From positions 89,238,722 to 89,302,721 of the forward strand of contig NC_073691.1 in the NCBI RefSeq assembly GCF_029784155.1: 64,000 nucleotides of DNA, read 5' to 3'. The position numbers and the translations under genes were made by a program. Source of the stretch: Uranotaenia lowii (Eukaryota; Arthropoda; Insecta; Diptera; Culicidae). Shown in pieces: positions 57,291 through 64,000 of the stretch (the stretch's first letter is position 1; each line of letters begins with the position of its first letter). The notes under the pieces are model-generated. The model had not been told where the DNA came from and made no database searches. It saw only the letters and a program-made list of their open reading frames with translations.

Positions 57291-58974
57291 TAAGAAATAG
57301 GAAGTTGTATGCGGCCAAATACTAGGTGGAACAAACCTTTAATTTAAATGGGTTTGAATAATCCCCTTTATTATTTTTACTTTAATAAAAGATGGATATT
57401 CGGCAGCTTTTGGAATGCGAGACTTCTCCCCAGCTACGTTAGGATTTAATTGCCCTGCATCAAAAACTGAAAGAGCTTTGTGTTAGACCAAAGCCATTCA
57501 AACCCGATTCTCGAACAGTACCATGGATATAAAACGGTGTAGGGTGTGAACAAGCTGCAGTGTTACACTTTTTTCATTAGTTCTTCGTCTCTGCCCAACC
57601 AATGTAGACCGGACCTATGCCAACGAATGGTAGCAGCAGCTTCCAAACCCTTTCACTGCATCACTCCACCAGCCAACAATCGAAACTTTATCCATGACGT
57701 CCGGAATTTTAAGTAACTATACTCACTGTTTGTGAGAACCAATCCAAAAGTCCTCTTCTCGGTATGAGAGAGCACATCCATCAAGGACGCGAATTGTTCT
57801 GCTAGCTTTTCTACTCTGCTATTCCAACCCAATCGTCGTTGCTGGGTTGGTTGTCGGAAATGTAAACATAATCATGTTTCCGTTGGTTCAAAATCCTTGC
57901 CGCCCTGCATGTTCGGGTCCGGCAGAATCCTAGAAAGACTCGGGGCAAAATTGAAAGTAGAAGAGGAACCACGACAGCGTCGACGATGCCGTCTCAAGGA
58001 TCGGCCAAACAACCGATTATAATAAAACTTTTCTTTAAGTTGACTGTTTGTTCAAATTTTAAATATTTATGAGAAAAAGTTTTTTGATTATTATATTTAT
58101 ATCCGTTCTTCCACCTTGACGTGATTTGTTGCGAGTGGCTTGAAGGCAGGTTCGATGCCGGTTTACATAGTCTGGGAATTTTCGGTTCAATTTTTTAGCC
58201 GATAAAATGATATAGGTACCTAGCTGATTGGTATGGATGTTCTTCACAGGCATCACGTTCGCAATATTTATCGCCTGCACTTATGCAATTTCGATTATAA
58301 TTGACATTCAATCCAAATTTTGAATCGAAATAATCAATTGCATTGAAGTGCGTTTGCAATAACTTCACAAGAATCGGTGTAAACTTTCAATTCTTGTGAA
58401 TATAGTTTAAAATTTTATGTGAAACAATTGATTTTCGGAACACTGTCATTCTTTTTATTTGCTGACTCCCAAATTATGATGATAACAATGCATAATTATA
58501 CCAAATTTTGTCCTTGTTCGAGTCAAAATGGTGCACCAATATTTGACTTGGAAAAATTATCTGCCGCCATGTTTGGCGCGGTATCAGTCTAGAAATTGAA
58601 TATCGTTGCCTACCTGAAGGCGTTTTACCTACAAGGATATCAAGAAGTTTATTTTGAAAGACGAAATGTTCGATAAGTTTAGCAATAATGAATCATTTTT
58701 TGCTTAGTTCTTAAAAATACGATGAACATATAACATATTCTTAGATTATTGGTATCGCTGAAAATAGCGATAATGCTTAAATATTTGGTTCGTCTTATAC
58801 AGTTTTCCCCTACCTCCAGACGCATCGAGGGAAAAGAAACCTCCAATCCGCTCCAAAATTGCACTCATTATAGTGTCGTACACAGTACGTTGCTCTTCAT
58901 TCATATTTCGGATATTTTTCCCAACAAATCAAGATAACTCTTAAGTATCACAGACTGTCTCCTGCCTTAGATCC
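57291..58974. other. intergenic DNA, no gene recognised
   Basis: Short frames only (for example 58059-58280 minus). No element ends identified. Confidence 0.4.
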
Positions 58975-60330
58975 AAGTTGCCGAGAAAAAAATTGTGTTT
59001 TTGGCAAAAAAAAATCTCGAATTCTGTGATTTTTGTTCAAAATTCTGTGACGAAATTCTGTGATTTTGAGTAAAATTTTATAAGCAAAAACTGTAACACG
59101 AAAAATACAAAATGTTTATTAAAGCTGAAAATATTACGAATGTGTTATTAATTTAATTGTTCCTTTAATTTAAATTTAACTTAACTAAATAACTTAAATG
59201 TTTAGCAAGAATTTGAATACATTGAAAATCATTTTAAAATATGAATATTTAAAATGTCGTAAATTGTAATCACCTTATTTATTATCAACAATAGAAAACT
59301 ATTCCTTATTGGTTTAATTCAACTTTTTTTTATTTCCGACTAAATCTTTTCATGTTCTGGAGTGTATATTGTAATGAAATGTTTTTACAAGGAAAATATA
59401 AGGATTAAGATTTTTTTTGTTTATTTTATGAAACATATTGATAATAATAACATTATTAAACTTTATTGGGACGTACCAACCAGATGTTCTGATTCTTCCA
59501 TGAAGTTTGTTGGTCAATTTCAATGCAACGCTCCCTCCATTCATTGACACGAAATGCTTTGCCTTAATAATCGCTTCCATTGATTCATTATTCAAACGAT
59601 TCCTTGACTTGACCTTATTTGCGTTCCAAAGTGAAAAAACTCTTTCAACTGCCGCTGACGAATGTGGAATTATTTCAAAGTTAATAATAAATTTCCGAAG
59701 ACATGGAAAAGCGTAGTTTCCGCTTCTGTGCTTCCTCTTCATAACTAGCTGTCCATTTTATCTGAAGTAATTTCAGTATCTCCACAGTTTAGTTTTGTTG
59801 ACAGTTCTCTCACTTCATTATGAAGGTCCTGTTCGTCACCATCATTTATAAAATACGGAAATTGTTTAATAACTTTTGAGGCATTTGATGCTATTTGCAT
59901 TTTCGTAGGAGTCACTAAGGCAGCATTTTCCAAAATCGGGTCCTTAAAATTGAATCTATAACGGATCTGATGAATCCGCTCAACATAATAATTGCGGCAA
60001 ATTTTCCGGAATTTCGTTTTATTCTGCGTATCTAATCCATCCATTGCTTCAGCAGCTTTTAAACCAATATATACTTCATTAAGTGGCTTTAAATGTTTCT
60101 CGAAATGTTCATCGAAAAGGCCAGAATCTTGAACGAATTAATTCTTACAAATATTATCAAGCAACAGCAAATAGAAGGTTTTCATTTCAGAGTACATGTC
60201 TATAAATTTCGGTTGTTCAGCTTGGAACATTCTGATGAGCTTGTTAATAAGAGCAATATATAACAAAGAAACAGCAATATCGGTTTTGATAAATCTGCTT
60301 TTAGACCATCCAAAATACGTTGGGCCGTTT
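58975..60330 (-). pseudogene. hAT transposase C-terminal relic
   Basis: The minus strand reads from about 60330: a RFIKTDIAVSLLYIALINKLI stretch (truncate at the first 20 residues), MFQAEQPKFIDMYSEMKTF, then NYYVERIHQIRYRFNF (about 60000). After a frame change comes the diagnostic hAT dimerisation block FEIIPHSSAAVERVFSLW followed by NKVKSRNRLNNESMEAIIKA (59670-59570). There is also a stop near 60140. The 3' flank has three copies of AATTCTGTGA (59020-59063), likely subterminal repeats. The N-terminal half is missing: LINE C begins exactly at the upstream break, so LINE C probably inserted into this transposon. Confidence 0.75.
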
Positions 60331-60717
60331 AATAATAATAATAATAATAATTTCTTTATTTGAATTCACTTGATGATTTCTAACATTCCCAGTGAACATA
60401 TTGTTCTTTTAAGGGGTTGTTATGATAGTTAATTGGTGGCTAACTTATTACTGTATGTTATAATTTTCACTTTACAATTTTCAACAGTTTTTTTTTCTAT
60501 TTTTTTTTTCACTTCATTTGTGTTTGATATCGTTAGTTTGAATAGTTGATTCTGCAGCGATTTCTAATTGTGGGTTTTTGGCGGTGGCTGGTGGTGTTGG
60601 CGATGAAATGAGCAGTTGGTGGTGGCGGTGGGTGGAGGCTGTGGTTGGAGGCGGTTGGCGGAGGTGGTGGCGGAGGTGGCTGAAAGCGAATGTTAAAAGA
60701 AAATAGCAAAACAGATT
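60331..60717 (-). mobile_element. LINE C 3' UTR with AAT-repeat tail
   Basis: On the minus strand the element ends in CAAATAAAGAAATT followed by a TTA-type microsatellite (AAT repeats on the plus strand, 60331-60350). Such short-repeat tails occur in CR1-like LINEs in place of poly(A). The 3' UTR includes a C-rich, CCACC-repeating stretch (G-rich on the plus strand, about 60571-60681). Confidence 0.8.
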
Positions 60718-63621
60718 TTAGGCCAATAGTCTTTCAACGTTGCTCTTGAGGTGGAGTTTCAGGCGATGTTTGAAGTTTGATGAAGGGCAAGATTTAATGG
60801 TGGCAGGGATACTGTTGTAGAGCCTAGCACCTATCAGGCTGAACCTTTTCTTTCCAAACTCAGAGTTAGATCTCTGAATTGCTAGTCGACCAGCTTGTCT
60901 TGTTGCTCTGCTTGATCCAGTTCGTTGTACCGATACACTGGGTTGAATGATTTGTCCTGACGCTATAGAATGCATATGAGCAATCGTTTGAAATTCAAAA
61001 AGTCCTCTGATTGGAAGAAACGAGTCCTTTTCGTTGTGGTAGAGCGATATTGTCGGGAACAGATGAGGTTTTCTAAACACTGCCTTCAAGCATCGATTTT
61101 GGAGGATCTGGAGTTCACGCAGTCTAGATTTGCTTGCATTTCCCCAAACTGATACAAGATATTGTAATCTAGAGTGTACCAGAGAGAAGTACAGTTTTTT
61201 TAGCCAAGACACAGGAACATATGAAGATATTTTCCGAAATATTCCACATATAGGAGCAATTTTCTTTTTAAGTAGGTCGAGATGAAATTCCCAGCTCAGC
61301 GTGGTGTCAATAACGAGGCCAAGATATTTACACGATAGGACTTGATTGACTTGAGAGTTTCCCACAGGAATGCTCATAAAGTCGGACTCTGGACGCCTGG
61401 ATGAGCGGAAGATCATATACGTCGTTTTGCTCAGATTTAGAGATAGTAAATTCGAATCGAAGTATTCCTTGAGCACAGTCAAATCCTGTTCCATGTGTTC
61501 TCTTATTCTTTCACAGTTAGGATTACTGTATGAAATACTTGTATCATCGGCGAAGAAACGTATTTGGCCAATCAGCTTGAGGCGTGATAAATCATCAATA
61601 AATATCAAAAACAAGAGGGGGCCCAGTACACTACCCTGAGGAACACCAGTGTGAATAGATAGTAATTCGCTTATTTTTCCATTTGCTGATACACATTGCC
61701 ATCGATTTTCTAAATAGTTGGTTAATATGTCGAGAGCTTTTCCTCTTATTCCATAGCACTGAAGTTTTTGCAGCAGCAGTCCATGATAAACAGTATCGAA
61801 GGCCTTTTGAAGATCCAAAAAGAGAGCTCCGGCTAACATTTTTCCATCGATTGCCTTGTAGATATCTTCAGTCAGCTCACATGTGGCGGAGAGAGTGCTG
61901 TACCCTCGTCTGAATCCATACTGATGCTTTGACAACAAGTTGAATCGGCTAAGGTATTCCATTATCCTCGTAGCTAATAATTGTTCCAGAATCTTGTTCA
62001 AGATTGATAACAGTGATATTGGCCTATAGTTATTCAAGTCCATTGAATCTCCAGATTTGAATATAGGAACAACCTTAGCTGTTTTCAAGCAATCTGGATA
62101 TCGACCTGTATCAATCATTTCATTGAACACATTTTCTAAAAGTTTTGCAAAGGCTAGATGATGTTTCTTTATTGTGTCAGGGCTTACAGCATCAAGTCCA
62201 GGTGATTTTTTATTGTATAATTTCGCAATCAGTATTATTATTTCCTGGGCAGATGTTCTTTTCAAAAACATAGAACAATCATTGTTGGGAAGGGTTCCAA
62301 ACTTGAAAATGTTTCTATCACTTTTCAGCGTGCTTGCTACGTTGGATCCCATTGAGCAGAAAAAATTATTTAGTAAATTACTAACAACATTCCCATCATT
62401 CACTTCTGCATTCGGTGTTCTCAATGTGATAATTGAAGATTTTTTCTTATTTCCTAGCACATCATTGATGAGCTGCCAAGATTCTTTCTGCGATGCATTA
62501 CCGAGGAGCTGATGATAATAGTTTTTTTTACAGATTGCCTTTTCACGCTGCAGTTTTTGTGAGACATGTTTGAACAGTTCTTTGGAGTGAGTGTCGGTTG
62601 GATTGCGTTTACAACGTTTAAGTAGATTATCTTTGTTTCTGATTAGTTGCCACAGATTTACAGTCATCCATGGACAATGTCCTTTTATACTAGCTTGAAT
62701 ATTAACAGTTTTTGTACAGTTTTGCCGGATTTCTTTATATTTTTGAAGAACGTATTCGAGCTTTCCTTCACCACTTAGTGTTGTTGGAATATTGGAAAGG
62801 ACGGATGTCAACAAATCATTGAGTTTTTGATAGTTTATAACTTCTTTTGAAAGTACTTGGTTTTTCGAGCTATGTTTGCAGTTGAAAGTTGATAGAATTA
62901 TGCTGTGGTCGCTTACATCAGTAAAAACTGTCTCATTCATCATTGATGATAACATAGATTTTGAGCAGATGGTGTGGTCTAAGATATTGTTACTGCTGGA
63001 TCTTGTCGTAACATTATTGGTCACTTCAAGATTGAAAGAACTTAGAAGTCGAGTGTATTCTTCCACAACAGGGTTGGATGATAGGTTAGTTGGAACATTC
63101 ATATCGCCCACAATAACAGTATTTTGGTCACATTTTCTACTCGCAAGATTGTTTTCAAGTTTATTGAAAAAGTTGGCTACAGCATAATTGGGAGGCCTAT
63201 ATACAGCATGAAAGTCGATATATTTCCCTTTGATTAACAGCTTCAGTTGAATGTAATGCAACCCGTCATCTTCCTCTACTTTCGTCACAATGAAGTCTAT
63301 GTTGTTCCGGACATATACTACTAACCCACCGTGGGAGGATTGCCGACAGGAGAATATAGCTTGATAACCATCTAGGTTGTACAAATTAACTACGGACTGC
63401 TTCAACCAAGTTTCGCCAATGACCAACACATCGACGTAATTTTCGTATCGATCCAAAAACTCTTTAACAAAATCAAATTTTTCGATGTTATTCATCCCAC
63501 GTATATTCCAGTGTAAAATACGAAATGTTGATGGAAAATTAAGTTTATTATTTAACAAATCTTGAATACAATTGTAAGAATAGTTTTTAAAAGTAGTATC
63601 GTTCATATTCTGAGTAAACAT
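60718..63621 (-). CDS. LINE C ORF2: complete endonuclease/reverse transcriptase
   Basis: An uninterrupted 967-codon minus-strand ORF, ATG at 63621. The endonuclease occupies about residues 30-260: RILHWNIRGMN, VLVIGETWL (catalytic Glu), HAVYRPPNY, TVIVGDMNVPTN, NILDHTIC and FTDVSDHSIIL. The reverse transcriptase occupies about 490-780: AKVVPIFKSGDS, NNYRPISLLS, HQYGFRRGYSTL, FLDLQKAFDTVYH, GVPQGSVLGPLLF and the catalytic IRFFADDTSISYS. The thumb and C-terminal part follow (CKYLGLVIDTTLSWE, LQNRCLKAVFR, GKKRFSLIGARLYNSIP). All the key motifs are present. It nicks DNA and copies the element RNA at the nick. ORF1 ends 16 bases upstream. Similarity to LINE A and LINE B places all three in the CR1/Jockey group. 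The intact frame suggests recent activity. Confidence 0.93.
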   Translation of the reverse strand: MFTQNMNDTTFKNYSYNCIQDLLNNKLNFPSTFRILHWNIRGMNNIEKFDFVKEFLDRYENYVDVLVIGETWLKQSVVNLYNLDGYQAIFSCRQSSHGGLVVYVRNNIDFIVTKVEEDDGLHYIQLKLLIKGKYIDFHAVYRPPNYAVANFFNKLENNLASRKCDQNTVIVGDMNVPTNLSSNPVVEEYTRLLSSFNLEVTNNVTTRSSSNNILDHTICSKSMLSSMMNETVFTDVSDHSIILSTFNCKHSSKNQVLSKEVINYQKLNDLLTSVLSNIPTTLSGEGKLEYVLQKYKEIRQNCTKTVNIQASIKGHCPWMTVNLWQLIRNKDNLLKRCKRNPTDTHSKELFKHVSQKLQREKAICKKNYYHQLLGNASQKESWQLINDVLGNKKKSSIITLRTPNAEVNDGNVVSNLLNNFFCSMGSNVASTLKSDRNIFKFGTLPNNDCSMFLKRTSAQEIIILIAKLYNKKSPGLDAVSPDTIKKHHLAFAKLLENVFNEMIDTGRYPDCLKTAKVVPIFKSGDSMDLNNYRPISLLSILNKILEQLLATRIMEYLSRFNLLSKHQYGFRRGYSTLSATCELTEDIYKAIDGKMLAGALFLDLQKAFDTVYHGLLLQKLQCYGIRGKALDILTNYLENRWQCVSANGKISELLSIHTGVPQGSVLGPLLFLIFIDDLSRLKLIGQIRFFADDTSISYSNPNCERIREHMEQDLTVLKEYFDSNLLSLNLSKTTYMIFRSSRRPESDFMSIPVGNSQVNQVLSCKYLGLVIDTTLSWEFHLDLLKKKIAPICGIFRKISSYVPVSWLKKLYFSLVHSRLQYLVSVWGNASKSRLRELQILQNRCLKAVFRKPHLFPTISLYHNEKDSFLPIRGLFEFQTIAHMHSIASGQIIQPSVSVQRTGSSRATRQAGRLAIQRSNSEFGKKRFSLIGARLYNSIPATIKSCPSSNFKHRLKLHLKSNVERLLA

Positions 63622-63636
63622 ATTGATTTAGTTTTG

Positions 63637-64000
63637 TTATTTGTGATGACGCTGACGACGCTTGGGTGATGGCTCTTGAATGGAAGAAGACATTGCTGAA
63701 GACGTGGATATCTCGAGACGCCGTTTAGATGCTCCTTCAACTAGATTTTTCACATCAGTACGATTGCGGATGGTTTCAATTTTCGAGTTCTGATCACGTT
63801 TAACCAAAACTACTCCGTTTCTCCCTGGCCATACATACTTCAGCTTGAGTACATCCTGTGATTCACGAACGTCACGCAGAAGAGCCATACCATACGCAGT
63901 CATCTCATCACGGATTGTTATGTATCCTGACTTTTCACTAAAAGCTCCACCCAGCGAACTAACAGCTAGTTGGCCGTGGTTACGTTTTTTTTCTAAAAGA
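63637..64000 (-). CDS. LINE C ORF1, C-terminal part (runs off the window)
   Basis: An open minus-strand frame from the window edge to a stop at 63637. It has no start in the window; the Met at 63903 is internal. It matches the C-terminal third of LINE A ORF1: a LLEKKRNHGQLA / GAFSEKSGYITIRDEM segment, then LKLKYVWPGRNGVVLVKRD, and the basic tail EPSPKRRQRHH. The role is as for other LINE ORF1 RNA-binding proteins. The N-terminal finger, if present, lies beyond the edge. Confidence 0.85.
   Translation of the reverse strand, partial: LLEKKRNHGQLAVSSLGGAFSEKSGYITIRDEMTAYGMALLRDVRESQDVLKLKYVWPGRNGVVLVKRDQNSKIETIRNRTDVKNLVEGASKRRLEISTSSAMSSSIQEPSPKRRQRHHK

Overview
The window is AT-rich eukaryotic DNA with no recognisable host gene. 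It reads as a dense, layered deposit of transposable elements, most of them broken. The mix points to a dipteran, most likely a mosquito: an RTE-type LINE, CR1/Jockey-group LINEs, an R1-type LINE, Copia elements primed by half of initiator tRNA-Met, BEL/Pao, a P element with a THAP domain, Tc1 and hAT elements, and tRNA-derived SINEs. The genus cannot be settled from this sequence, and the mosquito call is inference.

1-10 kb: a Tc1-like end fragment, a 1.37-kb hAT-type non-autonomous element with an 8-bp target duplication (2083-3447), a 230-bp 5'-truncated RTE copy with its target duplication (3710-3939), a 2.2-kb TA-flanked element (4169-6386), and a nearly full-length RTE LINE on the minus strand carrying three stop codons (about 6590-9710).

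10-20 kb: a second copy of the TA-flanked family, two P-element relics on the minus strand separated by a 2.7-kb foldback element (11870-14578), a second hAT-type element with an exact 8-bp duplication (16714-17842), and a 586-bp perfect palindrome with no spacer (18860-19445), the oddest object in the window.

20-26 kb: two different Copia relics head to tail on the minus strand, each with a primer binding site for half of tRNA-iMet, followed by 3 kb with little that can be identified.

26-37.6 kb: a nest. A Tc1 element with about 360-bp inverted ends (26226-32519) contains LINE A, whose ORF1 is intact but whose ORF2 has lost its 3' end. Next to it lies LINE B, cut into three collinear pieces by a 1066-bp inverted-repeat element (3-bp duplication) and a 1877-bp element (ATAT duplication). 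In both cases removing the insert and one duplication rejoins the reading frame. LINE B then abuts a 1.1-kb palindromic element with a tRNA-like SINE near its centre.

37.6-64 kb: scattered inverted-repeat elements, a SINE with a 13-bp duplication (42889-43077), a large candidate element bounded by CCCGAGCAGA ends (45908-51361), an R1-type LINE 3' end with an unusual repetitive 3' UTR (51362-54016), a frameshifted BEL/Pao pol relic (54020-55805), a broken hAT transposase, and LINE C, whose 967-residue ORF2 is complete (60718-63621) and whose ORF1 runs off the right edge.

Most retroelement and P-element coding lies on the minus strand. No bacterial or phage-type system, CRISPR array, rRNA or intact tRNA gene was seen.
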